The position numbers and the translations under genes are program-made. A stretch of 64,000 nt of DNA, taken from positions 1,824,501-1,888,500 of the forward strand of contig NZ_CP047045.1 in assembly GCF_009792355.1 (NCBI RefSeq), in the 5' to 3' direction. Numbering within the stretch: the first letter of the stretch is position 1; every line of letters begins with the position of its first letter. Below the pieces are notes generated by a model. The model saw only the letters and a list, made by a program, of their open reading frames with translations. It was not told where the DNA came from and searched no databases. Positions 1 to 8,300 of this stretch are shown here, one piece after another. This DNA is from Terricaulis silvestris (GTDB lineage: Bacteria > Pseudomonadota > Alphaproteobacteria > Caulobacterales > Aquidulcibacteraceae).

Positions 1-2
1 GC

Positions 3-749
3 ATGTCCAACGCTGAAGCGCTCGCGACTCTTTTGAAGAAGGCAACCCGCGTCGTCGTCTTCACCGGCGCCGGCATTTCGACCGAAAGCGGCATCCCTGA
101 CTTCCGCAGCCCGGGCGGTGTCTGGAGCAAGATGAAGCCCATCATGTTTCAGGACTTCGTCGCATCACCCGGCGTGCGCCGTGAGGCCTGGACGCGCGTC
201 TTCAACAAGACGGCAGGCTGGACCGGCGCTCAACCAAACGCCGGCCACCACGCCGTGGCCACTCTCGCCAACGCCGGCAAAGTCAGCGCCATCATCACGC
301 AGAACGTCGACAACCTGCACCAAGATTCCGGCGCTCCACACGACAAGGTGATCGAGCTTCACGGCAACGCCACGTACGCCAAGTGTCTCGATTGCGGTCA
401 GCGCCACGAACTCGATGTTTTAGAAATGCCCTACAGCCGCGGCGAAGAAATCGTGTGCGACCACTGCGCGGGTTTACTCAAGACCGCCACCATCTCGTTC
501 GGCCAAGCCATGCCGGAGGCTGAGATGACGCGCGCAACCGAAGAGTCGCGCGCCTGCGATCTCTTCCTCGTACTAGGCTCCTCGCTGGTCGTCTTCCCCG
601 CCGCGGGTTTGCCGATTGAAGCCAAGCACCACGGCGCCAAGCTCGTCATCGTCAACCGCGAGTCGACGGACATGGACGATTACGCCGATCTCGTTCTCAA
701 CTCCGAAATCGGCCCGCTCATGAGCGAAACGCTAAGGGTGATGGCGTGA
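3..749 (+). CDS. cobB: NAD-dependent protein deacylase (sirtuin, Sir2/CobB family)
   Basis: Cytoplasmic sirtuin, a family that removes acyl groups from protein lysines while consuming NAD+. The 248 residues show the full signature: GAGISTESGIPDFRSPGG at residues 22-39, TQNVDN followed by LHQ, the catalytic His120 in LHGN, a zinc site made of Cys128/Cys131 and Cys152/Cys155, and GSSLVV near the C-terminus. The length is normal for the bacterial family. The ATG lies 2 bases into the window, so its ribosome binding site cannot be seen and a slightly earlier start cannot be excluded. It is convergent with the small gene that follows. Target proteins cannot be inferred from the sequence. Confidence 0.95.
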   Translation: MSNAEALATLLKKATRVVVFTGAGISTESGIPDFRSPGGVWSKMKPIMFQDFVASPGVRREAWTRVFNKTAGWTGAQPNAGHHAVATLANAGKVSAIITQNVDNLHQDSGAPHDKVIELHGNATYAKCLDCGQRHELDVLEMPYSRGEEIVCDHCAGLLKTATISFGQAMPEAEMTRATEESRACDLFLVLGSSLVVFPAAGLPIEAKHHGAKLVIVNRESTDMDDYADLVLNSEIGPLMSETLRVMA

Positions 750-751
750 GT

Positions 752-1150
752 TCACGAAGAGGGCGACACGATGAAGGACTCTGCAACGCACTCGAACGTG
801 GTGTCGTGGAAGGTCCACACGAAATGCCGGTAGCTATCAAACAGCGAGTCTACGTGACGGGGGTGGACCCGGTTCATATCGCGGAGGTCCTTGATCCATC
901 GAGAATTGTCGACCTCGAACGCGGCGTAGTGAGTCAATCCGAACGCCGCCAGAGGATGGCCGTGCAATGCTTCGTCGTTGGGCGGCCCAAAATAGTGGGC
1001 CAATGCGCCACTGAATTCTATCTGAACTGCGCTGTCGTCGAAGTCGAAGTACCTAAGCGAAAGGGCAGTATCCGTCGCCGTGACGGTTGGGCGAGGCGAG
1101 CCGGTGTCCATCTGAGGGGCCTTGATCTCGCGAACGATTGGGTCGGGCAT
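752..1150 (-). CDS. conserved hypothetical protein, 132 aa
   Basis: Uncharacterised small soluble protein. Its sequence is rich in aromatics (YFDFDD, YFGPPNDEALHGHPL, RHFVWTFHDTTFECVA) and has no signal peptide or membrane segment. I recall similar short proteins sharing the HFV-FHD-TFEC block in unrelated bacteria, but no function for them. The opposite strand is also open over this span, but its translation is arginine/valine-rich and resembles no protein. Third-position GC is lower than in neighbours, which may mean acquisition by transfer. Its ATG is interlocked with the ATG of the downstream pseudouridine synthase (CATG at 1148-1151), so the two genes diverge from a zero-length gap. Confidence 0.7.
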   Translation of the reverse strand: MPDPIVREIKAPQMDTGSPRPTVTATDTALSLRYFDFDDSAVQIEFSGALAHYFGPPNDEALHGHPLAAFGLTHYAAFEVDNSRWIKDLRDMNRVHPRHVDSLFDSYRHFVWTFHDTTFECVAESFIVSPSS

Positions 1151-1886
1151 GTCTAAATCTGCGTCTTCCGGTCCATCAGATCAACAGCCCAACGCCCGCG
1201 ATTTCCTCATCCACGAAGACGCGTACATGCTTGTCTTCAACAAGCCCGCTGGCCTTGCCGTGCAGGGCGGCTCCGGCGTTACGCAATCGCTCGAAACGCT
1301 GCTCACCCAGTTCGCCAAGTCCAACGGCAAAACCCCGCGCCTCGTGCACCGCCTCGACCGCGAAACCTCCGGCGTGATCGTCGCCGCGCGCACCAAGCCG
1401 GCAACCGCATTCCTCTCCGAAGCCTTCGCCAACCGCGACGCGCACAAAACCTATCTCGCCATCGTCTGCGGCGGCGCGCCCGAGCCGCGCGACGGCGAGA
1501 TCGCGCTGGCGCTCAAAAAAGCCAACCGTCGCGGCCTCGACATCATGGAGATCGCCGCCACCGGCCAAGCTGCCCTCACGCGCTACCGCACGCTCACCGC
1601 CACGCCAGCCGCAGCACTCCTCGAACTCACCCCCGAAACCGGCCGCATGCACCAGCTCCGCGCCCATCTCGCGGCCATCGGCCACCCCATCGCCGGCGAC
1701 GGCAAATACGGCGGCCTCTTCAGCGTCGCGGGCGTCGAAATCCCCAGCCTGACACTCCACGCCGCAGCCCTCGACATCCCGCATCCCGCCGGCGGCCGTA
1801 AATCCTTCACAGCGCCGCCGCCGCCCGCGTTCCTGCAAGCGCAGCAATCACTCGGTCTTGAAACCGCCGTGGCCCCAGAAACTTGA
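1149..1886 (+). CDS. RluA-family RNA pseudouridine synthase (no S4 domain)
   Basis: Isomerises specific uridines to pseudouridine in rRNA or tRNA. About 245 residues hold the catalytic domain only: an FNKPAGLAVQGG block, the catalytic aspartate in HRLDRETSG, and the late TGRMHQLRAHLAAIGHPI motif. The N-terminal S4 RNA-binding domain of RluC/RluD is absent, which suggests an RluA- or TruC-like enzyme, but the target base cannot be deduced. The ATG at 1149 is preferred because an upstream in-frame ATG at 1122 adds residues that are not family-like. It sits 0.9 kb before a second, S4-containing paralogue. Confidence 0.9.
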   Translation: MSKSASSGPSDQQPNARDFLIHEDAYMLVFNKPAGLAVQGGSGVTQSLETLLTQFAKSNGKTPRLVHRLDRETSGVIVAARTKPATAFLSEAFANRDAHKTYLAIVCGGAPEPRDGEIALALKKANRRGLDIMEIAATGQAALTRYRTLTATPAAALLELTPETGRMHQLRAHLAAIGHPIAGDGKYGGLFSVAGVEIPSLTLHAAALDIPHPAGGRKSFTAPPPPAFLQAQQSLGLETAVAPET

Positions 1887-1917
1887 TAGAGTGACTGAAA
1901 GCCGGAAGGACCTCCCC

Positions 1918-2421
1918 ATGCTCCGCTCCCTCGCCATCGCTGCCGCGCTCGCGCTCAGCGCCTGCGCCTCGACACCAACCTACACCCCGGCCCGCGCCGA
2001 TGGCGGCGCCGGCTATTCCGAAACCCAGATCGAAGCCAACAGATATTTCGTCACTTACCGCGCCCCAGGCGCCGCCAATGAATCGCTCGTCCACGACTAC
2101 GCATTGCTGCGCGCCGCCGACATCACGCTCGAGCGCGGCAAGGAATGGTTCTGGGGCGATCGCCGCAGCTTCGACGGCCAGTCGCGCGGCGGCCGCAGCG
2201 GGCCGAGCATTGGCGTCGGCGTGGGCGGCGGTCGCTGGAGCGGCGGCGGCGGCTCGTTCGGCAGCGTCAGCATTGGCGTGCCGCTCGGCGGCGGCGGTGG
2301 CTCGACTGTGCGCTCAGCAACGCTAGAAATTCGTCTCGGCGAAGGTCCCAAGCCCGATGATCCGAACGCCTACGACGCGCGCTCGATCGCGACCAATCTC
2401 CGCGCAAGGCAACCGTACTGA
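1918..2421 (+). CDS. CC0125/CC1285-type lipoprotein
   Basis: Predicted outer-envelope lipoprotein of 167 residues. The start at 1918 follows a GGAAGGA ribosome binding site and gives a signal peptide ending in the lipobox LSAC. The mature part has the pattern of Caulobacter CC0125/CC1285 lipoproteins (a YFVTYRA segment, then DYALLRAADITLERGKEWF). A glycine/serine/arginine-rich stretch (about residues 85-135) follows. The gene abuts crcB with no gap, so the two are probably cotranscribed. The role of the family is unknown; the name rests on recalled resemblance. Confidence 0.75.
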   Translation: MLRSLAIAAALALSACASTPTYTPARADGGAGYSETQIEANRYFVTYRAPGAANESLVHDYALLRAADITLERGKEWFWGDRRSFDGQSRGGRSGPSIGVGVGGGRWSGGGGSFGSVSIGVPLGGGGGSTVRSATLEIRLGEGPKPDDPNAYDARSIATNLRARQPY

Positions 2422-2781
2422 ATGATGCAGGTGCTGCTGGTTGCGCTCGGGGGAGCGGTGGGATCAATGGCGCGCTACGGCGTGGGCATCGCCGCCGCGC
2501 GCTGGTTCGGGCTCGCGTTTCCATGGGGCACGCTCGCGGTGAACGTCCTAGGCGGCCTCGCCATCGGCGTGCTCGCCGCGCGCGTCGGCCCCGAAGGTGA
2601 GAACATGCGGCTGCTCCTAGGCGTCGGTCTCCTTGGCGGTTTCACCACCTTTTCGGCGTTTTCGCTGGAGACGGTGCGCCTCTTGGAGCACCAACCCGGC
2701 CTCGCCATCGCTTACGCCCTAGCTTCGCTTCTGCTCAGCGTTGGCGCATGCTGGCTGGGGCTGAATTTGGGGCGCGTATGA
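2422..2781 (+). CDS. crcB: fluoride ion channel CrcB/Fluc
   Basis: Small inner-membrane channel that exports fluoride and protects against fluoride toxicity. The 119 residues form four hydrophobic segments with family motifs: GGAVGSMARY at the N-terminus, the pore region WGTLAVNVLGG, and GFTTFSAFSLE in the third helix. Family members act as dual-topology dimers, and one gene can suffice. It begins immediately after the lipoprotein stop codon and its own stop overlaps the next ATG. No fluoride riboswitch could fit upstream, so fluoride-responsive control by that route is not indicated. Confidence 0.93.
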   Translation: MMQVLLVALGGAVGSMARYGVGIAAARWFGLAFPWGTLAVNVLGGLAIGVLAARVGPEGENMRLLLGVGLLGGFTTFSAFSLETVRLLEHQPGLAIAYALASLLLSVGACWLGLNLGRV

Positions 2782-3776
2782 GGTCGGTCGAGACCATTGA
2801 AGTGCATGAGGACGACGGTGTGGCGCGGATCGACCGCTGGCTGCGCCGCCGCTACCCGCATTTGACCCAAGGCCAAGTCGAGAAAATGATCCGCACCGGT
2901 CAGGTTCGGGTCGATGGCGCGCGCGTGAAAGCGTCCGACCGCGTCTCGCCTGGCCAAAGCGTGCGCATCCCGCCGATCCCCGAAGCCACGGAACGTTTGC
3001 CTGCCGGCATTAGCGGCAAGGACGCCGACTTCATCCGCTCGCTCGTCATCCATCGCGACGACGATGTCATCGTTCTGAACAAGCCCGCCGGCCTCGCCGT
3101 GCAAGGCGGCACCAACACCACGCGCCACGTCGATGGCATGCTCGATGGTCTAATCTTCGACGCCGAGAAGCGCCCGAAGCTCGTGCATCGCCTGGATCGC
3201 GACACCTCCGGCTGCCTCGTGCTCGCGCGCCACCCGCGCGCCGCGGCGTGGCTTGGCGAAGCCTTCCGCGATCGCGACACAGATAAAATTTACTGGGCCA
3301 TCGTTCTCGGCTCGCCGCGCCCGAAGGTAGGCGAACTCCGCTCCTGGATGCGCAAGGCGCCAGGCCCGCGCGACGCCGATCGCGAAATGATGATCTCCGC
3401 CGAACAGCGCGAAGAGGGCGCAGTCCACGCCGTTACGCAATACGCGGTGCTCTCCGAAGCAGGACAGAGCGTCTCCTGGGTCGCACTCCGCCCCGTCACC
3501 GGCCGCACGCACCAGCTCCGCTTTCACATGGCCGAGTTTAGTCACGCCATCGCCGGCGATCCCAAATACAGAAGCGATCGCCCCACGCCGAACGATCTCC
3601 AGGACCAGCTCTTGCTGCACGCTCGCGCCTTGCGGCTGCCGCATCCGTCCGGCGGCGAGCTCAACGTCACCGCCAAGCTCTCGCCGCACATGGTCGCCGC
3701 GTTCGACATGCTGGGCTTTGACGAGCGCGACGAGCGCGACCCGTTCGCGCCATTCCCGCAAGCGGCGCGAAAATGA
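2778..3776 (+). CDS. RluA-family 23S rRNA pseudouridine synthase with S4 domain (RluC-like)
   Basis: Pseudouridine synthase of about 332 residues. An N-terminal S4 RNA-binding domain (residues 15-75, RIDRWLRRRYPHLTQGQVEKMI) precedes the catalytic domain with NKPAGLAVQGG, catalytic Asp in HRLDRDTSG, and TGRTHQLRFHMAEFSHAI. This architecture matches RluC/RluD enzymes that modify helices of 23S rRNA; RluC is the better guess from overall pattern. The ATG at 2778 overlaps the crcB stop (ATGA), and its stop overlaps the next gene in the same way, so translation is likely coupled. Confidence 0.88.
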   Translation: MRSVETIEVHEDDGVARIDRWLRRRYPHLTQGQVEKMIRTGQVRVDGARVKASDRVSPGQSVRIPPIPEATERLPAGISGKDADFIRSLVIHRDDDVIVLNKPAGLAVQGGTNTTRHVDGMLDGLIFDAEKRPKLVHRLDRDTSGCLVLARHPRAAAWLGEAFRDRDTDKIYWAIVLGSPRPKVGELRSWMRKAPGPRDADREMMISAEQREEGAVHAVTQYAVLSEAGQSVSWVALRPVTGRTHQLRFHMAEFSHAIAGDPKYRSDRPTPNDLQDQLLLHARALRLPHPSGGELNVTAKLSPHMVAAFDMLGFDERDERDPFAPFPQAARK

Positions 3777-5578
3777 GACTCGCGGAAGCCGCCGCGTTTG
3801 CGCAAGCCAGCCGCGAGCTGCTGAACAAAGGCGACGCTGTCGGCGCCGAGCAGGTGCTTTCCCCCGTCATCGGTCAACTCGGCAGCGACGCCAAAGCGCT
3901 GCACCTGATGGGCCTGATCAAGCGCGCGCGAAACCAGCTCGCAGAAGCTGAGCGCTATTTCCGCGCCGCCATCTCCCACGCCTTCAACGAGGGCGGCTAC
4001 TACAACGATCTCGGCGTCGTTCTGCAGGCGCGGGGAGAATACAAGGAAGCCATCCGCGTCTATCGCGCAGCACTTGCGCTGGTCCCCGAAGCGGCGGCGA
4101 CCCGCGTCAACGTCGTGCGTTGCCACATGGCGGCGGAAGATTATGCGGGCGCGGAGGAGGATGCGCGCGTCTATATCGCCGCCGCACCGGGGCCAGAGGC
4201 CTGGACTCTGCTCGGGCAAGTGCAGCGCGCACAGGAGAAGAACGAGGAAGCGCTTATCTCCGCCGAAACGGCGCTCAAATACGCGCCCACCATGCGCGGC
4301 CTGCAGCTCAACCACGCCACCGCGCTCGACCGCGTCGGCCGCGCCAAGGAAGCGCGACAGATCTACGCCACGCTCGCCGACAAGGAAGTCGACTCGCAAG
4401 AGCTAGCACTAAACTACGCCCGGTCGCTCTTCGCCGACGACAAGAAGAAAGAAGCCGAGGCGCTGTTGGAAAGCGCGATTGCAACCTGGCCAGCGTCCGT
4501 CACCTTACACGGTCCGCTCGCGCGCATGCGCGAATTGCGCGGCGCGGGCGAGGCCGCGACTGAGCTAATCGAAGCCGAGATCGCACGGCGCCCCAAGGAT
4601 ATCTCCTTGCGCCTCGCCGCCGCCGATGCGCTCCACCGCGGCGATCACCACCAGAAGGCGCTTCGTGTTCTCGACGAAGCGCTCCGGCTGGCGCCAGATT
4701 CGCCACCGTTGCTGACGGCAGCCGGGATCGTGCTCGACGAACTCGAACGTCCGCGCGATGGTTTGAAGCTGTTGCGGCGGGTGGCAGAGCTTGATCCCAA
4801 GTCAAAATCCGCCCAACGCAACTTACTCTCGACGCTGATCCGCGCTGGCATGCCGGAAGAAGCGCTGAGTATCATCCGCACGCTCCGCGAAGACGATCCC
4901 GACGAGCAATATCTGATCGCCTGCGAAGCGCTGGCGTATCGTGTTCTCGGCGAACCCGGCTACGCGACGCTCTGCGACTACGATCGCATGATCCGCACCT
5001 ACGAAATCCCGGCGCCGCGCGGCTTCTTCACCGTGGAAAATTTCAACGCAGCCCTCGCCGACGTGCTGCGCCGTCAGCACCGCATCAACGCGCACCCGCT
5101 CGATCAGCACATCCACCACGGTTCGCAAACCGGCCGCAGCCTGCTCTCGATCGACGAGCCCAACATCACGGCCTTCCGCGCCTCGGTCGAAAGCGCCGTG
5201 CGTGATTACATCTCGCGGCTCAAGTCGGAAGACGGCGATCCACTCAGCCGCCGCCGCAAGGAGCGCTACCGCTTCTCCAGCATGTGGTCAGTGCGGCTCG
5301 GCCATGAGGGCTATCAGCCCAACCATGTCCACGACCACGGCTGGATCAGTTCCGCTTACTTTGTGTCACTGCTACCGTACGAAAAACGCCGCGACCCCAA
5401 GGCCGGCTGGCTCAAGTTCGGCGAACCGAACCGGCCCGTCGCCGGGTGCACACCGGAGCGCTTCATCGAGCCAAAACTCGGGACGCTCGTCCTATTTCCC
5501 TCCTATTTCTGGCACGGCACAGTGCCGTTCGAGGGCTCCGAGCGCCTATCCGCCGCCTTCGACGTGGCGCCCGCCTGA
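3773..5578 (+). CDS. TPR-repeat protein with C-terminal 2OG-Fe(II) oxygenase-like domain
   Basis: Protein of 601 residues with two parts. Residues 1 to about 400 are a run of tetratricopeptide-type helical repeats (for example AKALHLMGLIKRARNQLAEA), expected to form a protein-binding superhelix. The C-terminal 190 residues resemble the putative 2-oxoglutarate/Fe(II) oxygenase family often found after TPRs. Candidate metal ligands lie in NHVHDHGWISSAYFVSLL and FPSYFWHGTVPF. No signal peptide is visible. The ATG overlaps the upstream pseudouridine synthase stop. Hydroxylation of a protein or peptide substrate is a family-based guess. Confidence 0.85.
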   Translation: MRLAEAAAFAQASRELLNKGDAVGAEQVLSPVIGQLGSDAKALHLMGLIKRARNQLAEAERYFRAAISHAFNEGGYYNDLGVVLQARGEYKEAIRVYRAALALVPEAAATRVNVVRCHMAAEDYAGAEEDARVYIAAAPGPEAWTLLGQVQRAQEKNEEALISAETALKYAPTMRGLQLNHATALDRVGRAKEARQIYATLADKEVDSQELALNYARSLFADDKKKEAEALLESAIATWPASVTLHGPLARMRELRGAGEAATELIEAEIARRPKDISLRLAAADALHRGDHHQKALRVLDEALRLAPDSPPLLTAAGIVLDELERPRDGLKLLRRVAELDPKSKSAQRNLLSTLIRAGMPEEALSIIRTLREDDPDEQYLIACEALAYRVLGEPGYATLCDYDRMIRTYEIPAPRGFFTVENFNAALADVLRRQHRINAHPLDQHIHHGSQTGRSLLSIDEPNITAFRASVESAVRDYISRLKSEDGDPLSRRRKERYRFSSMWSVRLGHEGYQPNHVHDHGWISSAYFVSLLPYEKRRDPKAGWLKFGEPNRPVAGCTPERFIEPKLGTLVLFPSYFWHGTVPFEGSERLSAAFDVAPA

Positions 5579-5599
5579 GCGGCCCGCTAAAACGCGGCC

Positions 5600-6052
5600 A
5601 TGAAGAAGATCGATCTTGAGGCCGCGCCGAAGGGGCAGGGAACGCGCTACCCGCCGCCCCATAACGAGCGCTGCAAGGACCGCCGTTGGATCCGCGTCGG
5701 CGACGCTGCGGGGCTGACGCAGTTCGGCGTCAACATCGTCACGCTCGATCCCGGTGTTTGGTCAAGCCATCGCCATTGGCACGAGAAGGAAGATGAGTTC
5801 GTGTTCATGCTCGAAGGCGAGCTGGTGATGGTCACCGACGCCGGTGAAGAAATCATGCGCCCGGGCGATTGCGCCGGCTTCAAAGCCGGCGTGCGCGACG
5901 GCCACAATCTGGAGAACCGCTCCGACAAGCCCGCGCGTTTTCTGGTCGTCGGTTCGCGCGACGAAACCGATTGGGGCGAATACTCCGACCTCGACATGAA
6001 ATTTCTCCCCGGCCGCGGCGGCTACGTGCGCAAGAACGGCGATCCGATTTGA
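5600..6052 (+). CDS. cupin domain protein
   Basis: Single-domain cupin of 150 residues. Motif 1 is SSHRHWHEKEDEFVFMLEGE, with His and Glu metal ligands, and motif 2 is the PGDCAGFKAGVRDGHNL segment. Such small cupins bind a divalent metal and act as isomerases, dioxygenases or sugar-binding proteins; nothing here fixes the substrate. The gene follows the TPR-oxygenase after 21 bases, and its TGA overlaps a TTG start of the next gene, suggesting one transcript through the ATP12 chaperone. Confidence 0.85.
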   Translation: MKKIDLEAAPKGQGTRYPPPHNERCKDRRWIRVGDAAGLTQFGVNIVTLDPGVWSSHRHWHEKEDEFVFMLEGELVMVTDAGEEIMRPGDCAGFKAGVRDGHNLENRSDKPARFLVVGSRDETDWGEYSDLDMKFLPGRGGYVRKNGDPI

Positions 6053-6753
6053 CCATCGACTTGCCGCGCCGTTTCTACACCAACGCAACCGTCGCCGATG
6101 ACGGCGCCGGCATCATGCTCGACGCGCGCCGACTCAAAACCGCGCGCGGCGACGCCTTCGCCGCACCGGCGCGTACGCTTGCCGATGCGATGGCTGCGGA
6201 GTGGGCTGCACAAGGCGAGTTCATCGTCCCGTCAAGCATGCCGCTCACGCAACTCGCGTTCGCCGCCATCGATCACACACCGGCGCGCCGTGACGAGCTC
6301 GTGAAGTACATCGCCAAGTTCGGCGAAACGGATCTCGTCTGCCACCGCGCCGCGAGCCCGCCGCCGCTGGTCGCGCGGCAGAGCACGATGTGGGATCCAA
6401 TCGTCGTCTGGGCCGCCCACGATCTCGGCGTCGTGCTGCCCGTCGTCATCGGCGTTGTCGCCGCCCAAGTCCCGTCGGAGTCGCGCGAGACGCTCGCCGC
6501 CCACGCCGCCGCCCTTGACGATTTCCAGCTCACCGCGCTCGCCCAGGCGACAGGCCTTGCCGGCTCCGTGCTGATCGCCTTCGCGCTTCTCCGCCAGCGC
6601 ATCGACGCCGAAACCGCGTTCGCCCTGGCCGCGCTCGATGACTTATGGTCCCAAGAACAATGGGGCCAAGACGCCGAAGCCCAAGACCGGCTAGACAGCC
6701 ACCGCGCCGAGTTCGAAAACATTGTGCGATTCATCGCGCTGCTGAACGCCTGA
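6049..6753 (+). CDS. ATP12-family chaperone for F1-ATPase assembly
   Basis: Predicted assembly factor of 234 residues, homologous to mitochondrial Atp12, which binds the free alpha subunit of F1-ATP synthase. Recognisable parts are [11 protein letters not shown] near the N-terminus, the central [19 protein letters not shown] segment, and the ETDLVCHRA and WDPIVVWA blocks. I place the start at the TTG of 6049-6051, because the protein pattern begins right after it and because TTG overlaps the cupin stop (TTGA), a coupling arrangement used elsewhere in this window with ATG or GTG. The same frame stays open further upstream, but that part reads through the cupin gene and is not protein-like. Confidence 0.85.
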   Translation: MTIDLPRRFYTNATVADDGAGIMLDARRLKTARGDAFAAPARTLADAMAAEWAAQGEFIVPSSMPLTQLAFAAIDHTPARRDELVKYIAKFGETDLVCHRAASPPPLVARQSTMWDPIVVWAAHDLGVVLPVVIGVVAAQVPSESRETLAAHAAALDDFQLTALAQATGLAGSVLIAFALLRQRIDAETAFALAALDDLWSQEQWGQDAEAQDRLDSHRAEFENIVRFIALLNA

Positions 6754-6760
6754 GGACCCA

Positions 6761-8293
6761 ATGAAAGACATCATCGCCGCCCTTGAAGCCAAGCGCGAAG
6801 CGGCGCGCGCGGGCGGGGGCGAGAAGCGCCACGCGTCCCAGCACGCCAAAGGCAAGCTCACCGCGCGCGAACGCATCGAGCTTCTGCTCGATGAAGGCAG
6901 CTTCGAAGAGTTCGACATGTTCGTCGAACATCGCAGCCACGAATTCGGCATGGAGAAAACCAAAATCCCCGGCGACGGCGTCGTCACCGGCTGGGGCACG
7001 ATCAACGGGCGCCTCACCTACGTCTTCTCCAAGGACTTCACCGTCTTCGGCGGCTCGCTCTCCGGCGCGCACGCCGCCAAGATCTGCAAAGTGCAGGACA
7101 TGGCGATGAAGAACGGCGCGCCGATCGTCGGCGTTTTCGACGCCGGCGGCGCCCGCATCCAAGAGGGCGTCGAATCCCTCGCCGGTTACGCCGACATCTT
7201 CCAGCGCAACATCCTGGCCTCCGGCGTCATCCCGCAAATCAGCGTCATCATGGGCCCATGCGCCGGCGGCGATGTGTATTCGCCAGCGATGACCGACTTC
7301 ATCTTCATGGTCAAAGACACGAGCTACATGTTCGTCACCGGGCCGGACGTGGTGAAAACCGTTACCAACGAAGTCGTCACAGCCGAAGAGCTCGGCGGCG
7401 CGCGCGTGCATGCGGCCAAATCCGGCGTCGCCGACGGCGCTTACGAAAACGATTTCGAGACGCTGACGCAAATGCGTCGCCTCATCGATTTCCTGCCGCT
7501 CAGCAATCGCGAAAAGCCGCCGACGCGCCCGCACTTCGATGACGTCACGCGCGAGGAAACCTCGCTCGATCGCCTGATCCCCGACAATCCGAACAAGCCC
7601 TACGACATGAAGGAGCTGGTCGAAAAAGTCGCCGACGAAGGCGATTTCTTCGAGATCGGCAGCGAGTTCGGTAAAAACATCCTGACCGGCTTCGTCCGCC
7701 TCGACGGCTCCACCGTTGGCATCGTCGCCAACCAGCCCATGGTGCTCGCGGGCGTGCTCGACATCGACGCCTCCCGCAAAGCCGCGCGTTTCGTGCGCTT
7801 CTGCGACGCCTTCAACATTCCGATCGTCACCTTCGTCGACGTGCCGGGCTTCCTGCCGGGCACGCGCCAGGAACTCGGCGGCCTCATCAAGCACGGCGCG
7901 AAGCTCCTGTTCGCGTACGGCGAAGCCACGGTGCCGAAAGTCACGGTGATCACGCGCAAAGCCTATGGCGGCGCCTATGACGTCATGAGTTCAAAGCACC
8001 TGCGCGGCGACGTGAACTACGCCTGGCCCTCAGCCGAAATCGCGGTGATGGGCGCCAAGGGCGCCGTCGAAATCATCTTCCGCGCCGACATCGGCGACCC
8101 GGAAAAGATCGCCGCCCGCACCAAGGAATATTCCGACCGCTTCGCCAACCCGTTCGTGGCGGCAAGCCTCGGCTACGTCGACGACGTCATCATGCCCCGC
8201 GAAACCCGCAAACGCATCATCCGCGCGCTGGGTACGCTCAAGAACAAAAAACTAGAGAACCCCTGGAAGAAGCACGACAACATTCCGTTGTGA
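6761..8293 (+). CDS. pccB: acyl-CoA carboxylase carboxyltransferase beta subunit (propionyl-CoA type)
   Basis: Biotin-dependent carboxyltransferase subunit of 510 residues that moves the carboxyl group from biotin to an acyl-CoA, most likely propionyl-CoA, feeding the methylmalonyl-CoA route. The N-terminal block [20 protein letters not shown], the [22 protein letters not shown] region and the second crotonase-like half with [16 protein letters not shown] and [18 protein letters not shown] are typical of PccB. The alpha (biotin carboxylase/carrier) subunit is not in this window. Methylcrotonyl or broader acyl specificity is possible, but the sequence looks closest to PccB. Confidence 0.92.
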   Translation: MKDIIAALEAKREAARAGGGEKRHASQHAKGKLTARERIELLLDEGSFEEFDMFVEHRSHEFGMEKTKIPGDGVVTGWGTINGRLTYVFSKDFTVFGGSLSGAHAAKICKVQDMAMKNGAPIVGVFDAGGARIQEGVESLAGYADIFQRNILASGVIPQISVIMGPCAGGDVYSPAMTDFIFMVKDTSYMFVTGPDVVKTVTNEVVTAEELGGARVHAAKSGVADGAYENDFETLTQMRRLIDFLPLSNREKPPTRPHFDDVTREETSLDRLIPDNPNKPYDMKELVEKVADEGDFFEIGSEFGKNILTGFVRLDGSTVGIVANQPMVLAGVLDIDASRKAARFVRFCDAFNIPIVTFVDVPGFLPGTRQELGGLIKHGAKLLFAYGEATVPKVTVITRKAYGGAYDVMSSKHLRGDVNYAWPSAEIAVMGAKGAVEIIFRADIGDPEKIAARTKEYSDRFANPFVAASLGYVDDVIMPRETRKRIIRALGTLKNKKLENPWKKHDNIPL

Positions 8294-8300
8294 GGACGTG

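Noticed and set aside
746-1156. Open frame on the plus strand opposite the 132-aa minus-strand gene
   Set aside because: Its translation is valine/arginine-rich with no protein-like pattern, whereas the minus-strand product has conserved-looking aromatic and His/Asp motifs.
2330-2425. Fluoride riboswitch before crcB
   Set aside because: crcB starts right after the lipoprotein stop codon, leaving no leader, and no riboswitch core was seen in the upstream coding sequence.
6731-7894. Long minus-strand open frame opposite pccB
   Set aside because: Composition is Asp/His/Val/Ala-rich, typical of the antisense of a GC-rich gene; pccB on the plus strand has full family motifs.
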